From: Amycolatopsis keratiniphila subsp. keratiniphila
Lineage (GTDB): Bacteria > Actinomycetota > Actinomycetes > Mycobacteriales > Pseudonocardiaceae
NCBI RefSeq assembly: GCF_001620365.2
Contig: NZ_LQMT02000007.1
Location: 14,216 to 78,215 of the forward strand
DNA length: 64,000 bases
Direction of reading: 5' to 3'
The position numbers were made by a program, and so were the translations under genes. The notes below the pieces were generated by a model. The model made no database searches and was not told where the DNA came from. It saw only the letters and a program-made list of their open reading frames with translations. Below, in pieces: positions 25,455-35,945 of this stretch. The stretch's first letter is position 1; each line of letters begins with the position of its first letter.

Positions 25455-26851
25455 GCTCCAACCCTTCCCGGTGCCACGAAATCGACCTTCTCCCGCACCC
25501 CGCAGTCCGGGCAGCACCACGAATCCGGGATCGCCGACCACGGGGTCCCGGCGGGGAAACCCTCCCGCGGGTCGCCGAGTTTCTCGTCGTACACATAGCC
25601 GCAGCCGGGGCACATCCCGCCCTCGGTAGCGTCGCCGTGCGTGTCGGCGACGTGCCGCGACGGCGCGGTGACCCGCGTTCCGTACCGCGCCAGCACTTTG
25701 GCCCGTTTCGACGGCTGGATGTTGGCGCGGGAGATGTCGCCGTCGAAATGGGCGAGCACCCGCGGATCCATCACGCGCCGCCAGACCGGCGGGACCAGCG
25801 CCAGCACGATCATCCCGGCGTAGCCCGTCGGGAGCACCGGCGATTCCGCGAAATCACGCAGCGTCTGGTAGCGGCGGGTCGGGTTGGCGTGGTGATCGCT
25901 GTGCCGCTGCAGGTGGTAGAGCAGCACGTTGGTGGCGATGTTGTTGGAGTTCCAGCTGTGGCTGGGGTCCACGCGTTCGTACCGGCGGCGGTTCGCCCGC
26001 CCGACCATCTGCCGGCACATGCCGTAATGCTCCATGTAGTTCACGACCTCCAGCAGCGAGAAACCGACCACCGCCTGGATCACCAGGTACGGCAGGATCC
26101 CCGGCCCCAGCCACACGGCCATCGCCGCCCACAGCACCGCGGACATCAGCCAGGCGTTGAGCACGTCGTTGCCGATCCGGAACGGATGCCGGTCGCGCCG
26201 GGCGTAGCGCTTGCGCTCCAGCCCCCACGCGGATTTCAGCGAGCCGAACACGGTGCGCGGCCAGAACCGGTAGAAGCTCTCCCCCACCCGGCTGCTCGCC
26301 GGGTCCTCGGGAGTGGCCACCCGGACGTGGTGGCCGCGGTTGTGCTCGATGTAGAAGTGGCCGTAGAAGCTCTGCGCCAGCGCGATCTTCGACAGCCAGC
26401 GCTCGTGGCTCTCCTTCTTGTGCCCGAGTTCGTGCGCGGTGTTGATGCCGATCCCGCCGATGCAGCCGATCGAGATCGCCAGGCCGATCTTGTCCGCGAC
26501 GGACAGGTCGCCGCGGGCGATCAGCCAGAACGCCACCACGAAACCCGCGTACTGGATGGGCAGGAACGCGAAGGTGATCCACCGGTAGTAGCGATCCCGC
26601 TCCAGCCGCTCGATCACGTCGTCGGGCGGATTGCTGCGGTCCAGCCCGGCCACCAGGTCGATCAGCGGCACGATCACCAGGATCACGATCGGCCCGATCC
26701 AGAACCACACCCCCCAGCCGGTGGCCGCGTGCAGGCCGATGGCCAGGAACGCGAGCGAAGGCACCACCAGGCCGATCAGCCACAGATATCGCTTGCCGTC
26801 GGTCCAGCGTTCGGTCGAGCCCGCCGGGATCGTGCCCGTCATCTCGCTCAT
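25451..26851 (-). CDS. alkB: Alkane 1-monooxygenase fused to rubredoxin
   Basis: A 466-residue integral membrane di-iron hydroxylase. Six membrane helices surround the four family histidine motifs: HELGHKK (about 140), EHNRGHH (170), NYMEHYG (271) and LQRHSDHH (314). From about 413 a complete rubredoxin domain follows, with CPGCGYVYDE and CCPDCG binding one Fe. It hydroxylates the terminal carbon of n-alkanes with O2 and electrons from the reductase. AGGAGG precedes the ATG. Fusions of this kind are known in several actinomycetes. Confidence 0.96.
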   Translation of the reverse strand: MSEMTGTIPAGSTERWTDGKRYLWLIGLVVPSLAFLAIGLHAATGWGVWFWIGPIVILVIVPLIDLVAGLDRSNPPDDVIERLERDRYYRWITFAFLPIQYAGFVVAFWLIARGDLSVADKIGLAISIGCIGGIGINTAHELGHKKESHERWLSKIALAQSFYGHFYIEHNRGHHVRVATPEDPASSRVGESFYRFWPRTVFGSLKSAWGLERKRYARRDRHPFRIGNDVLNAWLMSAVLWAAMAVWLGPGILPYLVIQAVVGFSLLEVVNYMEHYGMCRQMVGRANRRRYERVDPSHSWNSNNIATNVLLYHLQRHSDHHANPTRRYQTLRDFAESPVLPTGYAGMIVLALVPPVWRRVMDPRVLAHFDGDISRANIQPSKRAKVLARYGTRVTAPSRHVADTHGDATEGGMCPGCGYVYDEKLGDPREGFPAGTPWSAIPDSWCCPDCGVREKVDFVAPGRVGA

Positions 26852-26868
26852 CGCACCCTCCTCCGTTG

Positions 26869-26936
26869 GCTGGGTTTACAAAACCATAGGTGATGTACAC
26901 CTGATTTGACAAGATGCCACCTTTTGTAAACCCAGC
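26869..26936 (-). promoter_or_regulatory. alkB promoter enclosed by a 15-bp inverted repeat
   Basis: GCTGGGTTTACAAAA (26869-26883) and TTTTGTAAACCCAGC (26922-26936) are exact complements 38 bases apart. Between them on the minus strand lie TTGTCA (26907-26912) and TATGGT (26883-26888) with an 18-base spacer, a good -35/-10 pair. An inner palindrome GGTG-N5-CACC sits at 26889-26901. A TetR protein bound to both arms would enclose the promoter. Confidence 0.8.
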
Positions 26937-27042
26937 GTTGCTTCATTTCGTGAGAATCTGGCGATATCTTGTGTTCGTAAGGAAACTTACTTAACTTGTG
27001 ACGACACGCCGCGACCCACTTCGTCCGCCCGAAGGAGCGCGA

Positions 27043-28053
27043 ATGCCCAGATCACCTCGCCGGATGCGACCCGCCGCGGTGGCCACCGTCGCCGCCGCCC
27101 TGCTGGTCCTCCCCGCCACCGCCGCCACCGCGACCACTACGGCGAACAGCCCGTGGCCGGGCGGTTCCGCCGTCACGAACGCCGACGGTTCGAACGTCCT
27201 CGGCGGCAATATGAGCGGCCTGTCGTTCAGCGGCCCCGACGTCCTCTGGGCGGTCAAGAACGGCCCTGGCACCCTCTACCGCCTCGTGCGCAACGGCTCG
27301 AAATGGCAGCCGGACACCGCAAACGGCTGGTCGTCGGGCAAGCAGCTGCGCTACCGCGGCGGCAGCGGCGACCCCGACGCCGAAGCCGTCGTGGCGACCC
27401 CGGACGGCGTGGTCGCGGCCACCGAACGCGACGGCGACAACAGCAAGACGAGCTCGCTCAAGGTGCTCCGGTACGACGTCTCCGGTACGGCCAAAACCCT
27501 CAGCGCGAAGGCCGAATGGGATCTGACCCCGGATTTGCCGAAGGTCTCGGCCAACGACGGCCTCGAAGCCGTCTCGTGGATCCCGGACAGCGCCCTCACC
27601 GCCAAGGGGTTCGTCGACCAGCGCACGAAGGCGCCGTACAACCCGGGCAGCTACCCCGGCCACGGGACCGGCCTCTACCTCGTCGGTCTCGAGAGCAACG
27701 GGATGATCTACGCCTACGCGCTCGACCAGGCGGGCGGGAAGTACACCCGGGTCGCGAGTTTCGCGAGCGGGCTCGACTCGATCATGGAACTCGAGTACGA
27801 GGCTTCCACCGGCAAGCTGTGGGCGGTCTGCGACGACAACTGCGGCGGCGATTCGGCGACGCTCGCCGTCGGCGCGCAGGGCGCGTTCGCCGTCACGGCC
27901 ACGTACGACCGTCCCAGCGGCATGCCGGACTACAACAACGAAGGCTTCGCGATTTCGGCCACGTGCGCCTCCGGGACCAAGCAGGTGGTCTGGGCCGACG
28001 ACGGCAACGAAAGCGGCCACGCGCTCCGCGCCGGCACCCTCTCCTGCGGCTGA
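27043..28053 (+). CDS. Secreted beta-propeller-like protein
   Basis: A 336-residue exported protein. Residues 1-33 are a signal peptide: a basic start, an Ala/Val/Leu core and a TAATATTTA cleavage region. The mature part has regular WAVKNGPGTLYRLVRNGSKW, VVAATERDGDN, YLVGLESNGMIYAYAL and LWAVCDDNCGG segments, which look like blades of a propeller (esterase-like phytase or SdiA-regulated type). It has paired Cys residues suited to the outside. GAAGGAG at 27031-27037 supports ATG 27043. The function is unknown. Twelve bases separate it from the next secreted protein gene. Confidence 0.75.
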   Translation: MPRSPRRMRPAAVATVAAALLVLPATAATATTTANSPWPGGSAVTNADGSNVLGGNMSGLSFSGPDVLWAVKNGPGTLYRLVRNGSKWQPDTANGWSSGKQLRYRGGSGDPDAEAVVATPDGVVAATERDGDNSKTSSLKVLRYDVSGTAKTLSAKAEWDLTPDLPKVSANDGLEAVSWIPDSALTAKGFVDQRTKAPYNPGSYPGHGTGLYLVGLESNGMIYAYALDQAGGKYTRVASFASGLDSIMELEYEASTGKLWAVCDDNCGGDSATLAVGAQGAFAVTATYDRPSGMPDYNNEGFAISATCASGTKQVVWADDGNESGHALRAGTLSCG

Positions 28054-28065
28054 ACGGGACACGAC

Positions 28066-28962
28066 ATGAAATTCGCCTCCCTCGCGATTCTCCCGGCACT
28101 GACCATTCCCCTGTTCCTGCCGTCCGCGGCACTCGCCGGCGACGGCTGGGAATCCATCGGCACCGGCATGACCTCCGGCGCCAGCGGCATCGCCGTCCTC
28201 GACAAGGGCGACGACCGGGTCGACGCGCTTGTCTTGCGGGACAACAAGAAACCCGGAGAGAACCGGGCGGTCCGGGTCCGGCTCGAGCACGGCAAAGTGT
28301 CCAAGGTGGACTCGATCGACTGGCCGGGCGAGCTCCCGGTCGACCTGGAAGCCGCCGAACCGGTGCCGGGGAAGACCGGCGAGTTCATCGCACTGGCCAG
28401 CGACGGCAAGGGCTTTCACTTCAAGCTGAAGGACCGGAACCTGAAGGTGCTCGGCACTTTCCAGGTACCGAAAGGCGACCCGAAGGACAACTACGAGGGT
28501 TTCGCACTGAAAAAGGTGAATGACCGGTTGTTCGCGGTCTGGGCGGACCGCGGGCAGGACGCCCGGCCCGCCACGCTGTACTCCGCGGAGTTCTCGGTCT
28601 CGAAGCTGTCCTTCAAGAAGCCGAAGTCGATCCCGTTCCGGGTCCCGTACCCGGCCACGGACGTCCGGCACACCTCGGACGTCGAGATCACCGCGGACGA
28701 CCGCGTCCTGGTCTCGGCCGCCTCCGACCCCGGCGACGAAGGACCGTTCGATTCGGCCGTGTACGAAGCGGGCGTGCTCCGCTCCGACGGGTCGATCGCG
28801 CTCTCCCCCGTCCCGGTGAGGATCGGCGACTTCCCCGGCCACAAGATCGAGGCGTTGACCTGTCTCTCGCGCTCGTGCCGCAGCCTGCTCTACGGCACCG
28901 ACGACGAGGCCGCGGGCGGTAGGCTCCGGATCGCGACCAGGAACGAGCCGGAGGACCAGTGA
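28066..28962 (+). CDS. Secreted protein of unknown function
   Basis: A 298-residue exported protein. A clear signal peptide (MKFASLAILPALTIPLFL...ALA) is cut near residue 24. The body is beta-rich with VDLEAAEPVPGKTGEFIALASDGKGFHFKL, DNYEGFALKKVNDRLFAVWADRG and DFPGHKIEALTC; the EGFAL and EAL segments resemble those in the preceding gene product, so the two may be related propellers. Two Cys lie at the C-terminus (CLSRSC). It overlaps the next gene by 4 bases. Confidence 0.75.
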   Translation: MKFASLAILPALTIPLFLPSAALAGDGWESIGTGMTSGASGIAVLDKGDDRVDALVLRDNKKPGENRAVRVRLEHGKVSKVDSIDWPGELPVDLEAAEPVPGKTGEFIALASDGKGFHFKLKDRNLKVLGTFQVPKGDPKDNYEGFALKKVNDRLFAVWADRGQDARPATLYSAEFSVSKLSFKKPKSIPFRVPYPATDVRHTSDVEITADDRVLVSAASDPGDEGPFDSAVYEAGVLRSDGSIALSPVPVRIGDFPGHKIEALTCLSRSCRSLLYGTDDEAAGGRLRIATRNEPEDQ

Positions 28963-29414
28963 TCAGCGAAGACCTGCGCGAGCGCCGCCACAAGATCATC
29001 GAAGAGCACATGGACACCGAGGTGGCCCACGAGTTCGACCGGACGCTGGGCACCTTCAACGGCCATCCGCACTACGAGATCATGGCGACCGGGCAGATCT
29101 TCGACGGCGGCGAAGAGGTCATGGCGTACTACCGCATGACCCGCACGGCGTTCCCGGACCAGCGGCACGACAACGTCCGCTACCACTTCGCCGACGAGTC
29201 GGTCATCGTCGAATTCGACCTGCTCGGCACCAACCTCGGCGAGTTCTACGGCCGTCCGCCGACCGGCAAGGCGTTCCGGGTGCCGATCATCGCGGTGTTC
29301 TTCTTCGACGAAGACCGGATCACCAACGAGCGCATCTACTTCGACGCCGCCAGCCTGATCACCCAGGCCGGGCACGCCGAACTGCTGACCTTGCTGGCGT
29401 CGGGCGAGGTCTGA
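28959..29414 (+). CDS. SnoaL-like (NTF2 fold) protein
   Basis: A 151-residue protein with the cone-shaped NTF2/SnoaL-like pattern: an N-terminal helix pair, then FNGHPHYEIMATG, MAYYRMTRTAFPDQRHDNVRYHF and FRVPIIAVFFFDEDRITNERIYFDAASLITQ. Such proteins are polyketide cyclases, limonene-epoxide-hydrolase-like enzymes or binding proteins; none of these can be singled out. Its GTG start overlaps the preceding stop (GTGA), so it is translationally coupled to a secreted protein although it has no signal peptide itself. Confidence 0.8.
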   Translation: MISEDLRERRHKIIEEHMDTEVAHEFDRTLGTFNGHPHYEIMATGQIFDGGEEVMAYYRMTRTAFPDQRHDNVRYHFADESVIVEFDLLGTNLGEFYGRPPTGKAFRVPIIAVFFFDEDRITNERIYFDAASLITQAGHAELLTLLASGEV

Positions 29415-29429
29415 CCGGCAGGCCGATGA

Positions 29430-30182
29430 TCACCCGAGGCGGGATAGACCGAACGCGGTGAGGAAACCCGTCACCGTGATCAACCCGGTCCACAGCTGAG
29501 CGTCTTCGAACGCCTCGGGGATCATCGTGTCGGCGATCATGGCGAGGATCGCGCCTCCCGCGATCGCGGTGATCACCGCGAGGCCGGCACCGGACGCTTC
29601 GCCGAGAACGCCGTAGCCGAGCAACGCCGCCACACCGCTGATCACGGCGATTCCGCCCCAGAGCGCGAAGACATAGCGCGGGCTCCGGCCCGCCCGCTTC
29701 ATCCCGGCGGCGCTGGACAGCCCTTCCGGGACGTTGCTGATGAACACGGCGGCCACGGTCACGACACTGACACTTCCGCCGCCGAGCAGGCTGGTGCCGA
29801 TCACCATCGATTCGGGGACGCCGTCCAGCAGGGCGCCGAGCGCGATGGCGGTGCCGGAGCCTGCCTGATCGGCTTCGGACGGCTGCTGGTCACCCGAGCG
29901 TTTGCGATGACGGGCACCTCGCCGGGCGAGTCCGACGTTCGCGAGGGTGTAGACCAGGGCACCGCCGAGCGCACCGAGCGCGGTCGGCAGGAAACCGCCC
30001 TTTTCGTGTGCTTCGGCGATCAGCTCGAAGGAGACGGCTGAGATCAGCACGCCGCTTCCGAAAGCCATGACGCCTGCGACGGCCCGGCCCGGGATCCGGA
30101 TCAGGAAACCGACCATGGCGCCGAGTAGCAAGGCCGATCCGGCCAGGAGACCCCAGCCACCCGCCGCCAGCAGATCCGGCAC
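29430..30182 (-). CDS. ZIP-family metal transporter
   Basis: A 250-residue membrane protein with about eight helices. Helix 4 carries IALGALLDGVPESMVIGTS and helix 5 VFISNVPEGLSSAAGM, the paired ZIP metal-path motifs. The usual His of HxxPE is replaced by Asp (DGVPES), with Asn in the second motif, so metal selectivity may be altered. A charged cytosolic loop rich in Arg and His (ARRGARHRKRSGD) lies between helices 3 and 4. A role in divalent metal movement is likely, direction unknown. Confidence 0.87.
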   Translation of the reverse strand: MPDLLAAGGWGLLAGSALLLGAMVGFLIRIPGRAVAGVMAFGSGVLISAVSFELIAEAHEKGGFLPTALGALGGALVYTLANVGLARRGARHRKRSGDQQPSEADQAGSGTAIALGALLDGVPESMVIGTSLLGGGSVSVVTVAAVFISNVPEGLSSAAGMKRAGRSPRYVFALWGGIAVISGVAALLGYGVLGEASGAGLAVITAIAGGAILAMIADTMIPEAFEDAQLWTGLITVTGFLTAFGLSRLG

Positions 30183-30237
30183 ACGTTCCTCCCGCTCACC
30201 GCTCGAAACCCGGACGCACCTCAGTCTGGACGCCCCG

Positions 30238-30798
30238 GTGGCCGGACGCGCGCCGGAGGATTACGCCAACGCAGCCGGGGTATCCGGCCGCCATGGAACG
30301 AGAAGACACGGCGCGTGGTTCCCACCCGGCGGAGCAACGCAAGAGCGCCGCGCGGCGTCCGCCGCAGGTGGCGCGCTCGTCGTCGGCGCGGCCTTCCTGC
30401 TTGTCGGCGTCCTCGGCTTCATTCCGGGCATCACCACCGGCTACGACGGCCTGGAGTTCGCGGGACACCATTCCGGAGCCCGGTTGTTCGGCGTTTTCGC
30501 GGTGTCGATCCTGCACAACCTGGTGCACCTGCTGTTCGGCGTCGTGGGCGTGCTCGCCGCGCGCAAACGCGCCGCTTCCCGCGTCTTCCTCATGGTCGGC
30601 GGCGGGATCTACCTGCTCCTGTGGATCGTCGGCCTGGCGATCCCGCAGAGCAGCCCGGGGAACTTCCTCCCGTTCAACGTCGCCGACAACTGGCTGCATC
30701 TGGGCCTCGGCGTCGGCATGATGGCGCTCGGTGTCTTCACGACCGCGCTCGAACGCAAGGCGGGCGACTATCCGGAACCGGATCTGCAGCACCAGTGA
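30238..30798 (+). CDS. DUF4383 membrane protein, start unresolved
   Basis: The membrane domain is clear: LVVGAAFLLVGVLGFIPGITTGY, HNLVHLLFGVVGVLAARK, LMVGGGIYLLLWIVGLAIPQ and NVADNWLHLGLGVGMMALG are the four helices of DUF4383. The only in-frame start is GTG 30238, giving an odd N-terminus (HGTRRHGAWFPPGG). A better-looking start, ATG 30293, opens another frame reading MEREDTARGSHPAEQRKS, which is what a DUF4383 N-terminus should look like. A frameshift near 30350 in the strain or assembly would join them. The function is unknown. Confidence 0.7.
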   Translation: MAGRAPEDYANAAGVSGRHGTRRHGAWFPPGGATQERRAASAAGGALVVGAAFLLVGVLGFIPGITTGYDGLEFAGHHSGARLFGVFAVSILHNLVHLLFGVVGVLAARKRAASRVFLMVGGGIYLLLWIVGLAIPQSSPGNFLPFNVADNWLHLGLGVGMMALGVFTTALERKAGDYPEPDLQHQ

Positions 30799-30842
30799 AA
30801 AGGGTCCGGGCCCGCCGCGGAAGCGACGGGCCCGGACTCTTT
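30799..30842. terminator. Bidirectional intrinsic terminator between DUF4383 gene and katG
   Basis: Arms 30799-30818 and 30823-30842 pair over 20 bases with two G-T type wobbles and a GGAA loop. A-rich left flank and CTTT right end give U-tracts on both transcripts. It serves both convergent genes. Confidence 0.85.
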
Positions 30843-30852
30843 CAGACCTTGA

Positions 30853-33586
<2,734 letters not shown>

Positions 33587-34115
33587 GTTCGCAGGATCCC
33601 GGGCGTGTCTCCGCACGCGCATGCCCGGGCACCGCACGCGCGTGCCCGGCGCCGGGACTCGCGTGATCCGGGATGGGCGGTCACCGTTGACGACGTCGGC
33701 TCCGTGACGTTCGTTACGGATTCTCGTCAAGATTTTCGCCCTTCGTCGACAATCGAGTGAAAACGCGATGTGAAGTGGCTCGCGATAACCGCTTGCCCAC
33801 CCGAAGGTGCGAAATTCGGATGAAACTTGCACCCCCGAAAGGGAATCTCCACTGCCACAGCGGGTTTTCCGCGTACTCCAAACACAAACCGGTGCACCCG
33901 CGATGCCCTGGACGAGTGAGAGGCCATGCCGGAGCGTGGCCGCGGCGACCACGTTCACCTTCATCCGGAGGCCGCAATCCGTTGCCAGAGCGTGATTCCC
34001 GGCATCTTCGCTGCTCCGAGGCAACTCGCATAGTCGCCCCACGACGCATGTCCCGCGTGATAGCGTCTGCGCCCTGCTCCCCATAGTCCGGCTTCACCCA
34101 CCAGCAAGGAAAATC
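33587..34115. other. Gene-free stretch with 21-base-period GC-rich repeats
   Basis: About 530 bases with no convincing gene. An 18-base unit CCGCACGCGCATGCCCGG (33611-33628) recurs at 33632-33649 with one change, a 21-base period; CCGGGCAC (33625-33632) and GTGCCCGG (33642-33649) can pair. ACTCGCGTGATC follows at 33657-33668, the same word as in the 7902-8010 block. From about 33710 the composition is clearly more AT-rich; the promoter for the gene at 34116 should lie there. Confidence 0.6.
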
Positions 34116-34790
34116 ATGCCCGAACAAGGTCTCGGCACCGTCGTGGCGGTGGACGGCCCAGCGGCGGCGGGCAAGACCACCACCTGTCTGGCACTGTCGA
34201 AATCATTCGACCTGCGCTATCTCGAAAGCGGCAAGACTTACCGCATCATCGCTTTCGAAGCACTTCAGCGCCGCATTCCGGTCGACAACGCCACGAAAGT
34301 CACCTGCCTCTGCGACGAATTGATCACGGCGAGCCGTTCCGCGAGCCTGCTGACTTCCGACCGCTACGCCCCGGACAACCTTCGCGCCACCCGGGTCAAC
34401 GTCGCCGTTTCGGCGGTCGCCAAGATCGCGGAGGTCCGCCAGCGGGTCACCAGCCTCATCAGGCTTTGGGCCGGCGCACAGCCTCGCTGCGTCATCGAGG
34501 GCCGGGACATCGGCACCACCATTTTCCCCGCCGCGACCGTGAAGTTCTACTTGACCGCGAAGCCCGAAGTCCGGGCGATGCGGCGTGTACGGCAAGAGCG
34601 CTCGGCCTCCTACGAACACGTTCTCGACGACGTGATCCGCCGGGACGAGGCCGACATGTCCCGGGCGACGTCGCCGTTGGTCCCCGCCGAGGACGCCATC
34701 AGAATCGACACCACCGACCTCACCGTCGAGCAGGTACTGCGGCTGATGACATCGGCGTGTCGCGACAGAGGATTAGAGATCAACCGTTAG
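34116..34790 (+). CDS. CMP-kinase-like protein
   Basis: A 224-residue P-loop protein of the cytidylate kinase family. The Walker A is VDGPAAAGKTTTC (9-21), then YLESGKTYRIIAFEAL where housekeeping enzymes read YLDTGALYR, and the strong match VIEGRDIGTTIFPAATVKFYLTA (about 128-150). The altered nucleotide-site words suggest a specialised paralogue rather than the housekeeping gene. AAGGA precedes the ATG. It starts a cluster with HIT and ThiL-like genes; substrate inferred only as a nucleoside monophosphate or similar compound. Confidence 0.82.
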   Translation: MPEQGLGTVVAVDGPAAAGKTTTCLALSKSFDLRYLESGKTYRIIAFEALQRRIPVDNATKVTCLCDELITASRSASLLTSDRYAPDNLRATRVNVAVSAVAKIAEVRQRVTSLIRLWAGAQPRCVIEGRDIGTTIFPAATVKFYLTAKPEVRAMRRVRQERSASYEHVLDDVIRRDEADMSRATSPLVPAEDAIRIDTTDLTVEQVLRLMTSACRDRGLEINR

Positions 34791-34880
34791 TGCGAGTACG
34801 CTTCTGCTTTGTCTGCGACGAAGCTAAGTTGACCATGGGTATGACTTCAAGTGATCGATCAATGACGAGGAGTATTGGTT

Positions 34881-35318
34881 ATGAGACCGGCGATGGCGAA
34901 GAAAAACGTAGCCGAACCGGTGAACACCGATTGCCTCTTTTGTCATTTCGATGACGCATCGGTGAATGACGTACTGGTCGACGGAAACGAGATCTACGTT
35001 CGGTGGGACAACTTCCCCGCCGCCAAGGGACATGTCGAGGTCGTCCCGAAAAGGCACGTGGAGTCCTACTTCTCGCTCACGGCGAGCGAGCACGCCGAAG
35101 TCTATGCGCTGATCAAGCAGGCCTGGCGCCGGATCCAGGACCAGTTCCAGCCGGACGGCTACACCATCGGCGTGAACGAAGGGCAAGCGGCGGGCCGGAC
35201 GATCGACCACCTGCACATCCACCTGATCCCCCGCTACGAGGGCGACGTGGCGGATCCGCGAGGCGGTATCCGTCATGTACTACCGGGGACCAACCCCGAC
35301 GAGTGGCTCGGCCGGTAG
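34881..35318 (+). CDS. HIT-family nucleotide hydrolase/transferase
   Basis: A 145-residue histidine-triad protein. CLFCHF near residue 20 is the zinc-type CxxC of the Ap4A-hydrolase/adenylyltransferase branch; GHVEVVPKRHVESY and TIDHLHIHLIPRY (HxHxH triad) form the active site. Family members cleave or transfer NMP groups from dinucleotides, phosphoramidates or nucleotidyl sulfates. GAGGAG at 34867-34872 supports ATG 34881. The 90-base leader is AT-rich. It overlaps the convergent methyltransferase by 39 bases. Confidence 0.88.
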   Translation: MRPAMAKKNVAEPVNTDCLFCHFDDASVNDVLVDGNEIYVRWDNFPAAKGHVEVVPKRHVESYFSLTASEHAEVYALIKQAWRRIQDQFQPDGYTIGVNEGQAAGRTIDHLHIHLIPRYEGDVADPRGGIRHVLPGTNPDEWLGR

Positions 35319-35945
35319 CCCTTTCCTCGCCTCCACGACGAACCAGCTGCCGCGTCCGCTCGGCCATACCCGTGCCGAGACGAAGCCGGCGGCGGCCAGC
35401 TCGTCCACCACGACTTCCCGTCTGCGCAACGAAAACCATCTCGGCGACGGCATCCGGGCACTGCGCGCCCACCCTTCGCCGTCCCCTTCCTTGAGGCTGA
35501 TCGCCGTGACACCGCCGGGCGCGAGCACTCGATGGATTTCGGAGAAGACGCGCGGGTGCGCCTCGCTCGGTAAGTGCACGATGCTGGCACAGGCCCAGAC
35601 ACCGTCGAACACTCCGGCGGCCAGCGGCAGGGCCAAGAGATCGCAGAGCACCGCACCGTCCACCGCGCAACGACTTCGGGTGTGCCGGAGCAACTCCTCA
35701 CTGAGGTCGGCCGCCATCACGGCCGCGCCGCGTCCGATCAGATATTCGGCGTCCCGGCCCGCGCCACAACCGAGGTCCAGCACCGAACTTCCGGGCAGGG
35801 CATCGAAGAATCGGTCCAGTTCGTGGTCCAGGCCGGGAAACAGGTCGAGTGTGCCGGTGGCCCGGACGTACACCGCGGCGTTCTCGTCGTAGGCTCGGCG
35901 AGTACTCGACACCAAGGCGCGAAGGTTCTTGTCGTTCAGGTGCAT
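35280..35945 (-). CDS. Class I SAM-dependent methyltransferase
   Basis: A 221-residue methyltransferase. SAM-binding motif I is VLDLGCGAGRDAEYL (about 50-64), motif II follows in AADLSEELL and the post-motif region reads VFDGVWACASIVHLPSEAHPRVFSEIHRVLAPGG, as in Methyltransf_11/25 small-molecule enzymes. ATG 35945 is chosen since longer readings overlap the GAF-like gene heavily. It is last in a minus-strand operon with the GAF-like, ThiL-like and HIT-like genes and overlaps the first by 10 bases. The acceptor is unknown. Confidence 0.88.
   Translation of the reverse strand: MHLNDKNLRALVSSTRRAYDENAAVYVRATGTLDLFPGLDHELDRFFDALPGSSVLDLGCGAGRDAEYLIGRGAAVMAADLSEELLRHTRSRCAVDGAVLCDLLALPLAAGVFDGVWACASIVHLPSEAHPRVFSEIHRVLAPGGVTAISLKEGDGEGWARSARMPSPRWFSLRRREVVVDELAAAGFVSARVWPSGRGSWFVVEARKGLPAEPLVGVGPR

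Noticed and set aside
30799..30842. Long GC hairpin considered as a mobile repeat
   Set aside because: Position between two converging genes and U-tracts on both strands fit a bidirectional terminator.
33714..34127. Possible minus-strand gene of 137 codons in the gap before the CMP-kinase-like gene
   Set aside because: No ribosome-binding site, no domain, and it overlaps the start of the plus-strand gene. Its translation looks random.
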